Shown here in pieces: positions 52,482-64,000 of a stretch of DNA of 64,000 nt; the stretch's first letter is position 1, and each line of letters opens with the position of its first letter. Location: the NCBI RefSeq assembly GCF_032854445.1, contig NC_088295.1, positions 39,731,385 through 39,795,384 on the forward strand, read 5' to 3'. Both the position numbers and the translations under genes were made by a program. The notes under the pieces were generated by a model. That model worked only from the letters and a program-made list of their open reading frames with translations. It was not told the DNA's origin and did not search any database. Origin of the DNA: Liolophura sinensis (lineage: Eukaryota > Mollusca > Polyplacophora > Chitonida > Chitonidae).

Positions 52482-53740
52482 GAAGCTTTTCATCGCAGTG
52501 TGTATATATGCCATAAACGTGCATTTACATGTGTATATATATACACTCTGATTAATGGTCACATTAGGCCTACAAACACGCGTGGAATGTCAGTGATTGA
52601 AACTGTAATGATGAAAACATCATTGAAATGTAAAAAGGCGCGGACAGAGCCGGAAACATACGAGTGCAGCCGGAACTTCTTTTATACATTGGAACATATT
52701 GGTACAGACTCGCGATCGGGACTTAAATATACACTGGTTCATGCAAATATAAGTGTAAAGCCTCCAAAAATCTGTTGAGCTATATAGATACCCGGATGCC
52801 TTCTCATTCAAAAATAATAGTGGGCAAGTGCATGGAATGGAAAACAACTTGAAAGTGAAGAATCTCAGTTACAGAAAAGAGAGAAAAAAAGGGGGGTTAA
52901 TGCATTGCTTCAGTATTACCCCGTGAATCTGTGTTAAATTCGAATTAGTGCAAATATTTTGTAAACCGCACACCCCACATGCGACGAACAGATGTAGTCC
53001 AGGCCTACAAGTGGTAAAGCGTCTATACGGTATATGCCATTCAGCACGGTACATAGGCCCCAGTTCTGTACATACACCAGCAGCAGGTACGGATCAAGTT
53101 CTAAATTTATTTTCCCGCGCTGTCCCGCTTTCTGTTAAAGCTGAATGATTCAGTATCTAGAACAACGATGTTGTTGTCGAGGTAACTTAATATAATCTGT
53201 ACGTACAGCTTTATATAACAACCAGGTCAGCCGTTCTTTTGGCGCTAAATTCCCTCACCTGCTAAAGCAGCCCATTATTTGAATCACGCACTACTACATT
53301 ATACCAATTAGGCTTAGCCGAAATTAGCCCTCGAACAAATGCGCGTTTTATACGTAGTACGATGTATAGACCGGCAAATAAACATGCATGTAACTTCTAT
53401 ATATGCGCCATATAGATACTAATTGTTAAGAAGATACTTGAATATGATACGTTTGCAATCAACAGGCATTTGGAAACAAACTTTATATACCAGTTTTAAG
53501 ATAAATTACACGTGGGTAAACCTTACTTAACATAAAATACAAGGTAGGACCTCTCGGATCTCTATTTGGAGGCTGATGAAAAATGAAAGCTAGTATGCCT
53601 ACAAGGTAGGCCTACACCTACATACAGATCAGCCTACACTATAAATGCATACACCACTCCCGTTTTCAGCATTGTTCTCTACTGAAAACAGTTTTCCAAT
53701 CAGGTAATTTTATTATGTGTTTGCATCTTTCACTTAAGAT

Positions 53741-54321
53741 TTGGTCTCCACCAAAAGAGCAGCCGGACGTCCACAACTTTCAAGCTAGCTGCCAGGAAGA
53801 CTGCACCTTCCGACGATGAGGTCATCAAGGCCGGGTGACGTCATCATCCAAGTCTTCACGCCAGGTTTCAAATGCATGGCGGGTATAGTTTGATTTGCGA
53901 TGTCATTTACAGTTGAAGCAAGATTCTAGATGCCCCACCTTTGAACCAGATAGACTTGAGTCCATTGTGGAGGTCAGAAGAGCGCAAAGGTAAATCATTT
54001 ACGCAAGCCTGTTCATAAAGACCGGGCGTGCCTTTCATCGAGAGAGGGGTTTCACCGAATGTCACGTGGTAGTCTGAGACACTCCCATTGGCTGTCGGTC
54101 GCGGCTGGGGCACTGCAGTGAGTTTGGATCACACACTGTGTATGATTCAGTTAAAGAAGACTTCCGTTTGCACCCCGGCTTCGCGGAGAAGCTCAGTTTT
54201 ATTTCCTAAGGAAATACGACAAACTGGACAGGGTACTGGTGGAACGAACAAGTGTTTAGTAACGTACTTTTACTGTGTTTCACTACAAGTGCGTACCCGG
54301 TAGGACACACTTGTATTCAAG
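53741..54321 (+). promoter_or_regulatory. Probable promoter/5' UTR region of the myosin gene
   Basis: The base composition becomes richer in CG than the preceding AT-rich intergenic DNA. A perfect palindromic CRE/ATF site TGACGTCA lies at 53836-53843, 480 bp before the ATG. The 5' UTR probably begins between there and 54321; no TATA box stands out. Confidence 0.4.
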
Positions 54322-54675
54322 ATGGCTGACACGGACTACTCTGGGCTGAGTCAAGCGGAATTGAGGTATTTAGCCGTTGACAGGAATGTGATCAACGACC
54401 CAGCAGCGCAAGCAGAATGGTCAGCAAAGAAACTAGTATGGGTGCCTCACGAGACAAATGGTTTCGTGATGGCCTCTGTCAAACAAGACAAAGGGGACGA
54501 AGTTCTGGTAACAATCGAAGAGTCTGGGAAGCAGATGAAAGTTCACAGAGATGACATCCAGAAAATGAATCCTCCTAAATTCACCAAAGTTGAGGATATG
54601 GCCGAGCTGACCTGCCTGAACGAAGCATCTGTGCTACATAACTTAAAAGACAGATATTACTCTGGTCTTATCTAT
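54322..54675 (+). CDS. Non-muscle myosin II gene, coding exon 1
   Basis: Starts ATGGCTGACACGG after 'tattcaag'. It ends exactly after the RYYSGLIY codons in phase 0. The open frame continues 15 codons into the intron to a TAG at 54718, which is not coding. Confidence 0.95.
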
Positions 54676-57121
54676 GTAAGTAAAGTGTGTAAAGACTGTC
54701 ACACCATCCTTGTCAGGTAGCTATGTGACCCCCTCCCCCCCACCCCCTTTTTCTTTTGGCCACAAAGTCCGGTTTCAAACCAAATGGTCTTACGATTTCA
54801 GCGCAACAATATGTTGGGTGTAAAGTTACAGATTTTAGCAGTAACTCAGATAGTATTACTTTGTGCTTCAAATACATTTTCTTCCCAGGTCTTCTGTTAC
54901 ATTAAACTTAGAAATCCTGGACAGTTCAGATTTGTCTTGTCATTGTCACCTTTAAGCTGCCCTTCCCATCCCTCCACCCAACCCCACCCACTCACTTATA
55001 CCTACCAACCCATCTCATGTACCCATCAACCCAGACAACAAAGTTTGTTTTACACTTTCTTTTACCTGCTCTCTTTTCATTACACCTCGTAATAAAACTA
55101 TAAACAACAACTATAAACTTTGTTTCTGTTATGCATTAAATACCTAGACATATTATGACATTGCAATTTTAAATGTATGCATTAAATTTAAAGCTGGTTT
55201 GAGAAAACAAGGTTGATATGACATATTAAATCAGGATAGTTAGTTGTTCATGGGTGTGTTGTATTTTCGTGTATGTTATCTTTACCCATGATCAGATCAG
55301 AAACCATCATGTTCAAGATGTGGGTTTTAAATACATGTGTGTTGCAAAACTGACGAGTTTACTCCGTTCCGTACTATTACCTAGCGTTACCAGAAGATTT
55401 TGATGTACTGACAATATGTAGTAAGACTGCAGTATTGACTACATCAGTAGGTGGATGTGAGTGTTACTGTAGAATCAGATGCAATAGATTGTCAGTTCCA
55501 CGTGTGACAAAAGTTTGCTTAACTTCATGCGATTGATGACATCTGGACATTTTAGGAATATACATATTAACGAATGTTGTGTGTAATGTAACTAAAATTG
55601 TTAACAATTTCATGTACTTACATGTAGTATAATTGGACATCTTTGTAATGAGGGTATAGACATGAAATCATATTAATTCCCTCTAGTTTTTAAAATGTAG
55701 CTGAAATTTGAAGAGTTTTTAAAGTTCTATCCCTGACATTGTATTGTTATGCATGATAATCTGGATTTTGGTAATTACCATCCCAATGTCTTATTCATGC
55801 ATTTTTTTCCAAATCAATTTAGATGGCTTTTATGTCCACCGAGGCAGGTGTAATTACAGCTGGAAAAAAAGCTCATGAAAATGCCCAAAGGTTGACACCT
55901 GTGTAATTGTCTATAAATAACACTCAGACCTAGCTCAGTAAATTATCAGTTGTAATTGTGGTTGATCAGATCTCAGTACGAGAGGTATCTTACTTGATTT
56001 TACTCGGCAGTCCCCAGGTAGCTGTTGATAGACTAGGGAGCATGCAGTGTACTGTTTGTCACCTGTGTGGAATGCAGTTGACCTACTTGCAGTCAGATAG
56101 ATCACAGCTGACAATTGTTACCATATCCATTATGTGCGATCATAGCATAGAGCAATACCATATATGATCATGTTCGGCTAACCAAAGATCATTGTTCAGT
56201 ATGTGGATTGCCAAAAAAAAAAAAAAAAAAAAATAGAAACACATGTGAACATTTGTTCCACAAATTGTCATGAACAATTAAGCATAATTTCACAATGAAA
56301 TGTGATACCATGTACATGTGGACTAATAACCTAGGAAATGTTCCCCTATGTTATTTCTATGTTTGTGAGGATGGAAATGAAAAACAGTATTGTTATAATT
56401 GCGGTATACAAAAGGACACAGGTATATGTATACTTTATAGCATTGACTATTGTTTATTTTCTATTGATTCGTCCAAGTTAGGGTGACACGTGCACACAAA
56501 CACAGCTGTAATAATTCATTTATAAGACTTCATTATTAGATGTTTGGGAAATCTATGACATAAAGTGTTATTTTGTTGGTTAGTGGGGGAGCGTATTTTG
56601 AGTACCGGTACATGTATTTACGTAATGATGTGGCAGATCAATATACTTATGTATGATTTTAAAACAAAGTGGTTTGTTTTTTCATTATTTTTAATCAGGA
56701 CATACTAAAGGCTTTATAGTTGAAAGGAACAGCAGTATAATATATTATTTGCCCTTAGCATTTTTATTGTTTATTTTTTAACATATTGTTTCATGTATGT
56801 TTGTTCATTGAGGAAAAGTCTTGAGAATGTTTTAATTGCTCCATTTTTATATTTATATATTTTTATTGTTTCACTTGTTGTTTCATGAATATACACATGT
56901 AATTATTTTGATTCAAGTGTATTTTGTTGTGTAATTCAGCATGTATTGATCTCTTTGTTTACAGACATACTCAGGTCTGTTTTGTGTTGTGGTTAACCCC
57001 TACAAGAAGCTGCCCATTTATACAGATAAAGTTATAGAGCTGTACAAGGGCAAGAAGCGCCATGAAGTCCCCCCTCATGTATACGCCATCACAGACACTG
57101 CCTACAGGAGCATGCTGCAAG
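54322..57121 (+). CDS. Non-muscle myosin II heavy chain, first two coding exons (runs off window)
   Basis: Motor protein that binds actin and drives contractility. Exon 1 (54322-54675, 118 codons, donor TCTAT|GTAAGT) encodes an N-terminal extension ([20 protein letters not shown]), the SH3-like N-terminal domain ([13 protein letters not shown]) and the highly conserved [28 protein letters not shown] and RYYSGLIY. Exon 2 (56965-57121, phase 0 in, 1 out) gives [19 protein letters not shown] and [20 protein letters not shown]. The sequence is of the MYH9/MYH10/zipper type, not muscle. The ATP-binding GESGAGKT should be in later exons, which are not found before 64000. The ATG has a G at +4 and A at -3. 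Confidence 0.95.
54676..56964 (+). other. Myosin intron 1
   Basis: About 2.3 kb, AT-rich, with an A-run at 56213-56234. No other feature recognised. Confidence 0.8.
56965..57121 (+). CDS. Non-muscle myosin II gene, coding exon 2
   Basis: Acceptor 'gatctctttgtttacag', donor CAAG|GTGAGG. Encodes 52 codons of the motor head and leaves one G for the next exon. Confidence 0.95.
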
Positions 57122-60100
57122 GTGAGGCCAGTCATGCTCTTACATGCTTATGTGTGGTAAAAACTTTGTTAACCGCTATCAGTGAACATGTCGGATGGCA
57201 AGTGTAGGAACATTTTTGAGCAGGCAACAGTTTGTGAGGTTTTCCAGATATGACATCAATACAAAATGATCTCCCTTTGTGGCCTGAAGTGATCACTTTA
57301 CAGCATGTTTGGGTCATGCTGTGAAATTGAACATGGGCCAATATATATGCAATAGTTATCTGAAACAATAGTGTTAATTGTGCTCCCCATTACTGCTGTT
57401 TGTTTCATTGTGCAAAAGTAGTGAAATTCTGGCATCCGTTGTACATATATAGAGTACCGATATGGTAAAATATAGATGCATGTAAGTGACTGAACTCTGG
57501 TAAACCAGTGACATCATGGAACATAAGGACATCAGTGTGTTGTAACTTCCTAAATTAAAAACCGCATGTTTACTCTAGTGCATGTACATATGTCTGTGTT
57601 AAGATCTGCATTGTATGTGCAGAATTTCAGGATACAGGCTGTTTTCAAGGTTTACTTTTCGTAGTGTATGTATTATGTGGAGCTGAAACCATTGTCTGCT
57701 GCTGGAAGGTCAGACTGTAGCGCAGTGCTACACACTAGCCTTAGTGAGATACGATTGTCCCCCTCAAATAGAGAAGTGTTCCGCCTAACTGATTCTTTAG
57801 TGCAGTTGGCCAGCAATTCAGTCGTTCAGGAGCACTGACGTAGGGGTGTCATTGAAAGCTGTCCAAGCCACAAATGACACTGTTCAGCTTTGTATGACAT
57901 GTGACTGGTTGGCGGCTGTCTTGATTTACCAGTAAGTTTTGGCCACCAAGGTTCAGTGTGACCTTCCTTAAGCCATTGATTTGAACTGTATATAGTTTTT
58001 CCCTAGGTATAAAGCTGATATTGCCTGGGAGCCCTGTTTATATATGTCATTATGTACACCAACATGTAGTTTGCAAGAGGGGGTTAAAGCTGTTTCATTG
58101 TCACACCCCATGAGTGCCTATTCTCAATTGTTAGTCAAAGATTTATTTTAATGCATTCATGAAACTTCAAAGGATTTAGTTTAGGCTACAGTTCATTGCG
58201 TTGATCACTCTATATGTCTATTTCTATGTAGATTCAGGTGAAACTGTGACGGTCAAAACTCAGTTAAGTGCTTTACATAGGCCTTAATGGTATCCACAAG
58301 ATGAACACAAATTGACATGATCAGACAGCATTTTGAAGCCTTCTTGACTATGCCTTTTTCCTTGTTGAACATTTGATAGTTGCCTGTAGTTTGAGGTGCA
58401 TGCAATATAAAAGTACATTTATGACAGCATTGGTAATTTATTAGCAAAGTTAATCTTATTGTAGATTTAAGTTCACTTCAATCAACAATTTAGCAGAATA
58501 TGCACATTTCCTACAGGAAATCGACTACCCACTCAGTAATCTGGACTAATGTGAGTGGTTCCGCCATGGAATTACTTCTACATGTACGTGGTTAAGTGTC
58601 ACACCGACGCAAGATCATTAGGTGACCACCAAGTTACACTTATGTCCTGTATGCTAACTCACAAGCTTCACCAGCCCTTAGGTACATTTATGCTTATGGT
58701 AGTCCCTCTGTATCTACTGTCGGGTCTGTTTACACTGATTTGCCACAGAGGTGTGTAGGGTGGGAGAAGCAGTGTTAAGTCAGCTGTTGTACTTGTTCAT
58801 GTCCAGGTCAACTTGACTTCACACATTAGCTGAGGACTTGCCAAGTGTGCATATAAATATGTATTTATACATTGTGTGCACTTCATATTCCACCTATATG
58901 CTAACGTACCCATTACATGCTTTCTCATTCACTGAAAAACCTGTTCATTTTCCACCTACGTGTAATTTTCTCTGGAGACTTGAAGTAATTGCTTTTATAA
59001 AATACTGTATATTGTACTGTTACTTTGACCAAAAGTGCAAGTTCATTTATATCAAGTTTAATGTTACTCTTACTCATACTGTAATTCTTCAACCTTTTTT
59101 GCATGTTTGCAAAGTGTGTATTCAAGTATATTCTGAAGTCATTATTTTGTGTGGACTATTAAGATCATAATTTTGTGATGCCCTGAAACCAGCCAGTCTG
59201 AAAAATCAAATTAAAAACCCTCAGGATTGCACTGAAAGTTGCTCTTTCATAAATGAAAAAGGTTGAGGAATTAGGGCATGTGTACACAAAACAAATTGAC
59301 CGCATGTAATATTATAAAATGTAGGTGTACATGATCTATAATACATGTATGTGAAATAGCGTATTAATTGTGCAGTTTTCCTACATTTTAGTATTCAGTG
59401 TTCAAGAGGTAAAATCCGGGCCTAATCCAGCCCTTCTCAGCGTCCGATTACCGGATGCTGCCGTTCCCTTGAAGTGCTCTTTGCGTTGAAAAAATTGTCC
59501 CTTCGCCACAGTGGCGAAAGCAGTGGATACCTTTCAACTTCAGTTGTTCAGATTTAAAGTTCGTAAATTTACTCAAATTTAATGTTGGACCCAAAAGGAA
59601 GAAGGAATATTTGACTTCGGTGTGAAAGAACTTGGTTATGAAAACATCAAAGTTTTTAAAGAAAATTTAAAATTGGAAATGTATACCCTGAAGCAGGTGG
59701 CAAAAGTTGGACCCGCGATAATTCAGTTAGCATTCAGATAATGCGGGCCGGGAATTACTTTCAATTTACTTTCACAAAATAAAACAAAAAATGCCGACTG
59801 ACTGACCCGACTGAAAAAAACAGGGTTTGTTACCCCCAACAAACCATTTTAAATGATGGCCTGGGGTAGCTATGATACCATGTGATGATCAGATGCACAT
59901 GTCATCTGGGAAAGCAGAGTTCTCCACATATATGTGAATACTAGCCATCCTTTGACTGAATTTTCGGTCTAGGTACATGTTGTGAAGTGCACATGGGTTG
60001 ATGGTCAATCGTAGGAACCAAGGCCTTTAAAATGTGCCCTTATGAGAACGGAAATATTCAACAATGAGGGGCCCTTCACCAGTGGTCCTCTCATCACCTC

Positions 60101-63100
60101 CCATCCCCCATTCTCCCCCCCCCCCCCCCCCTCCCCTCCACCACCACCACCCTGCTTTTCTGAGGCCGGATTAGGCCCTGGTAATATTAGGATATTAGAA
60201 CAATGTGCTGTTATGTTCGTAATAGTCACCTGGTGTAGGCCAGAACTGGGCCTTTCCAACATTGCTAAAGTGTTGTTTATAATGGCTGAAGAGTTTGACA
60301 GCAAACTAGATGGACAAAAATAAGATCTGGTCAATACATAGATATTTTCCCTATGAAGAATCTCTAGCAGTGTACCATGTGTACATGAAATTTGTCAGAT
60401 GTTATGCACTGCACTGCTCTAATTGCCCCAGGCCACTAGTTGTTTGCCTGTCTGAATGGACAGGAGTGGGAAGATTGAAAATAGAAAGCCTGCTGGCATT
60501 ACGTGGCCTTGTGTTACAGTGTCTGGGGAAGAAGGGGGGGGGGGGTTAAAAAAAACCTGGCCATTCCTTCGACGTAAATAACTTGAAGCATTGAACTAAG
60601 ATGGTACAAAGGTTACACTTTGCGAGACTTGTAAGCCACTTATCTGACACTAGTCGCTACTCACATTGTTTGTTAGACATGTATGTTCATGCAGGGTACG
60701 TGTACCATACACCTGACTAAAGAGGGATCTTCCCAAAATGTGGAATCCAGTACATTGGTCCAATTGTAGTTGACATCAAGGCTGAAAAATTCAGCTGGAA
60801 TTGTGGTCTGGCCAGTAGAGTTGAACAAACCAACTGGTATGTGATTCACAGATATCTACAGAATTAATGCAGCTGGCTGTGACTGTACCTATATGTACAT
60901 TTATAAACAAAACATTGAAAAAGAAGTGGCTTCTGTTATGCATGTAAGGTATACATTTAAATGAATATTGTTGTAAATTGTGAAACAGGGTGATTTTATT
61001 TTCTTTCATTTAACTGAAAAACAAGCTAATATTGAGAAGGGCCTACAGGTGATGTTTTTGACTTTATATTGGACCAGTATTTTACAGATAGATTCAGTTT
61101 GTTCATGGCTTCACAGTCTTTCTTTGCTTCCAGGGCCTGATTCTAAATTATCAACCCTTATTTTGTCTAAACCTAACCTATTCCACCTAAAGTTTTTTCT
61201 TGATTCTCACAGGATAAACCGCTGATGGTGTACCTATGTCTATTATAACATGGGCTGTGCTAAAGTTTTTCTTGCTGTCATCTGCCTATGTCACAGTTTG
61301 ATGGATGTATCTACATGTATCTAACATTTTTCAAAGCTCTGATTTGAGTATTTCATTGAGAGATGTTCTTCAGATGTCGTAGCTGCTTTTGAACACCCTG
61401 CAATATTGTCTGTAAAGAAAATCACATTACATAGTTCCATTACACACAGGTGTTGTAGTCATGTTAATAAATTTATAAAAAAAAGTAATCATCATAACTC
61501 AGATTGTCTTTGTGTTCAAATGGCTTAGAAGAACTGATATTGTATGGCTGTAGTCCTGTACACACAGCAGAAATTTAAGTTGCAAGGATACTCATCCAAC
61601 ACACATTGTTGTGTGAAACTGCCCTATTATCTTACCATGTGCTGGATACCCCCTATTTTTTCAATCTTCTCAGCTGCCTTTGCAACCAATAATTTAAAAT
61701 ATTTTAAGACAAGCATGGAGTGTCGAGAAACAATGTGCACAGTTTTATGAAGCTTGCATCTTAATGACCCTAACGAATCATCTTTAGCGTCATTTTCATT
61801 CTAATGGTGTATATATATTTCATTTTAGTGGTTGAAAAGGTTGAAGATTCAAAGTATACATGTACATATTTACTTGTATTAGTCTTGCTGGACTATTGAA
61901 AAATCCTTTTCAGTGTACCTGTGTGTCTAATCCATTGACTTATCTTGTGTTGACCTACATGTAAAATGTCTCTGGTTTGTGGGCAGTGTTCAGTTCAGAA
62001 GAACTGCTCCGGGAAAAGCAAAAAAGAAGAAAAAAAGTAATTTATTAAAGAAAGCCCAAATTTGAGCGAGAGGTTTCTAGGGAGGGTAATTGATCACTGA
62101 GGACAGACCTGTTTTCTGTCTGGTAACTGATACCTCACCTCTCTCAAAGCAGGCTGTCATTAAGGTATTTTTATAATAGCCACTAGAGCATTTGGACATA
62201 ATGAACATTTCATTGGCTTGTTAAACCCTAGGTTAATTCTTGTCGCCCCTTTGGAGATCAAGGGTCAAATTTTAAACCATGTGGTGTCTTATGTGCGAAA
62301 AGTCTTGTACATATCAACACCTAAATGCCAAATCATGAAGATGATCTGACCCCCACCCCTTTGCCGCCCTTCTGTAATCATTAACCCTGTTATCTCAATG
62401 TTCATAAGATTTACCAATCATAGTAACGTATTTCACCTGAACTTTAACAGTATTTAAGTGACATGTTTTCTGTGATTCTCATAGGCCCACTTAAGCAGGT
62501 TTTTTGAAGACGTTCGATTACAGCTGAAGTTCGATTACAGCTGGTGAAAGGGATTTCTTTTTTACTAAAACTTGACCAAAGTAATTTTTTAAAGAAATTC
62601 ATCTGAGTGATAAAGTTGTATTCATTCAGGACAGTAATCTCAAAAATGCCACCACCCCCACCCCTACCCCTATCCATCCCCTTGCCCTTTTCACACAAAC
62701 ACCCTGAACAAAGACTTGCACCGTGGGCCTGAGAACCTAATGGTACATAGGAGATGTAACTGTAACTTGACTCTAGATACTGTCCTGATATGTCCGAGGC
62801 TTATCCACATTAATAAATCTTAGTCACTGACTTAAAACCTCCACTGTCAGAATATCAGATATGCACACACTCTGCTTGTATTCCTCACCATCAGTGACTT
62901 TGTATTCTGAGGGCTCTGACTGGGTATCAGTGGGAGCTTTATCAATAGGCTTTTTTTTTTTTTTCACTGTCATACTTGTATGAAGTATGGAAACTTGCAT
63001 ATTTGTCCTCTAAGACATATGATATTGAAACCTGTGTGTACATGGAAGTGAATATTCATGCATTCTGAAGCTTGGTTTTAGCCCGTTTAACGGGGGTATA

Positions 63101-64000
63101 CATGTGCTCTACACCAATTAACCCAGGCTATACACATCATGATGGCATATAGATCAATCCTACACACGGGTGGGGGTATGAGATGGGGGTCAATTATCTC
63201 ATTTTCAGAACCACGATTAGCTCAGCATACAATAACAGTAAATAACAGTGAAATGAAGAGGATTTTTTTCTACTTCCGTCTAGAGATGGCACATCTCATG
63301 ATTGCATATGTATATTTGAATGTAAGTGCAGCAGTGCTGACTGTCCTGACAGTGCAGAACTACTGCTGCACACGTAATGATGCTCTGATTTCTTGTATGT
63401 GATGAACATAACAGCCAGTAATGTTAACAACGTTATGTTTTGCTGGGAATGATTACTTGGTAGGGTGTCTTCAGTTCTTGAAAACTTGCCGATATCACCT
63501 ATTATAGTTGTTACTGTACTCAGTGTATGGCCATGGGCTTGTAACCATACACACACAGGACCACCTGACAAGGTAATAGTGACTGGTACATATAGATTGT
63601 AACCCAGTGACTTGCCAGCCTAACCATTTCACCCCACCTCAGCAGACTTAGAGACCTGCATTTCGTTAACCAAACAATGGCAGCAGCTCTCACCCAACAG
63701 TCTCCTCCCAGGCGTGGCTTTACCGCCACCCAGCTGCGCGGTGCGTTAGTCACTGCTGTAAAATGGGGAGGTGGCCCAGACGACCTGACCCAAGACACTC
63801 AAATAAAGACTTGCAGCTGCACAGATGATCGGGGTGTTTATTTTCAGTGCAGGGCTCTTGTCAACATTTATCTCCCTTATCTATTATTAGGCATTTTTTC
63901 TCTCCTGTTCCATTTTGATAGAAGGTGTGGCCAGACAGGTATCCATGTTTCCAGGTTCACTGATAAAATACATGCTCCATCATACCTCATTGCTTAGTCA
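57122..64000 (+). other. Myosin intron 2 (continues past the window)
   Basis: At least 6.9 kb. I searched by eye for the next small exon (DREDQS-type, before the P-loop) and did not find it. The intron includes C-runs at 60115-60130, a G-run near 60533-60545, and a compositionally distinct segment at about 59390-59870. Confidence 0.7.

Larger units (their letters stand above)
48351..53740. other. Intergenic region between TCF20/RAI1-like and myosin genes
   Basis: No gene recognised. It contains two direct copies of SINE family 2, a TA microsatellite at 52444-52479, scattered TA-rich sequence around 51140-51240, and several TAGGCCTA palindromes. Confidence 0.55.

Noticed and set aside
54676-54720. 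Continuation of myosin exon 1 to the TAG at 54718
   Set aside because: The conserved motor sequence continues only in the exon at 56965; the donor at 54676 is canonical.
60042-60334. ORFs on both strands across the C-run near 60120
   Set aside because: Poly-Pro/poly-Gly low-complexity artefacts with no splice or protein-family support.
61987-62040. Lys-rich exon after 'gtgggcag'
   Set aside because: It is short, ends in an A-rich run without a donor site, and does not match the expected next myosin exon.
63677-63997. ORF near the right edge of the window
   Set aside because: It lies inside the myosin intron, matches no family I know, and shows no splice context.

Overview
The window is eukaryotic and looks like an invertebrate, most likely a mollusc. 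Genes are split by long GT-AG introns. Both abundant SINE families have tRNA-like heads; one carries the 'attcttgagtacggcgtaaaac…(AATA)n' tail that I associate with molluscan genomes, which is recognition and not a database result. The palindromes TACATGTA and TAGGCCTA recur throughout. No bacterial operons, CRISPR arrays or plasmid genes are present.

Three genes are supported, all on the + strand. (1) 6636-10218 is the 3' part of an MGAT4C-like N-acetylglucosaminyltransferase IV (Golgi N-glycan branching). Two small stem exons join in phase to a large exon that carries the catalytic domain and, unusually, two tandem copies of the C-terminal lectin-like domain. (2) 20869-44778 is a seven-exon TCF20/RAI1-type chromatin protein. 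Its giant 4.3-kb exon holds a Gln/His tract, Ser/Pro-rich disorder and an AT-hook. The extended PHD finger is completed by three small exons. Two exons at 20.9-21.2 kb encode a SAM domain and splice in phase into this gene, giving a predicted 1603-residue protein. (3) 54322-57121 holds the first two coding exons of a non-muscle myosin II heavy chain, which runs off the right edge before the P-loop.

The left 6.6 kb is repeat-rich. It holds a decayed Ty3/Gypsy integrase region with a SINE nested in it, two copies of a short TIR element, and a 17-bp tandem repeat. The 10.2-20.7 kb interval is intergenic, with a foldback element, a long TA microsatellite, two SINEs and an exon-like ORF with a broken second copy. 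The introns of gene 2 carry a zinc-finger transposon remnant beside a CpG-bearing segment, a hairpin MITE, a 115-118-bp minisatellite and a full-length SINE with target-site duplications. The 44.8-54.3 kb interval holds the probable 3' UTR of gene 2, more SINEs, and a promoter-like segment with a CRE upstream of the myosin.

The three genes do not form one pathway: they act in Golgi glycosylation, chromatin regulation and cytoskeletal force. The pairing of a TCF20/RAI1 homologue with a non-muscle myosin II gene is notable, because human TCF20/MYH9 share 22q and RAI1/MYH10 share 17p. The most interesting candidates are the SAM-to-TCF20/RAI1 fusion, the double-lectin MGAT4, and this linkage.
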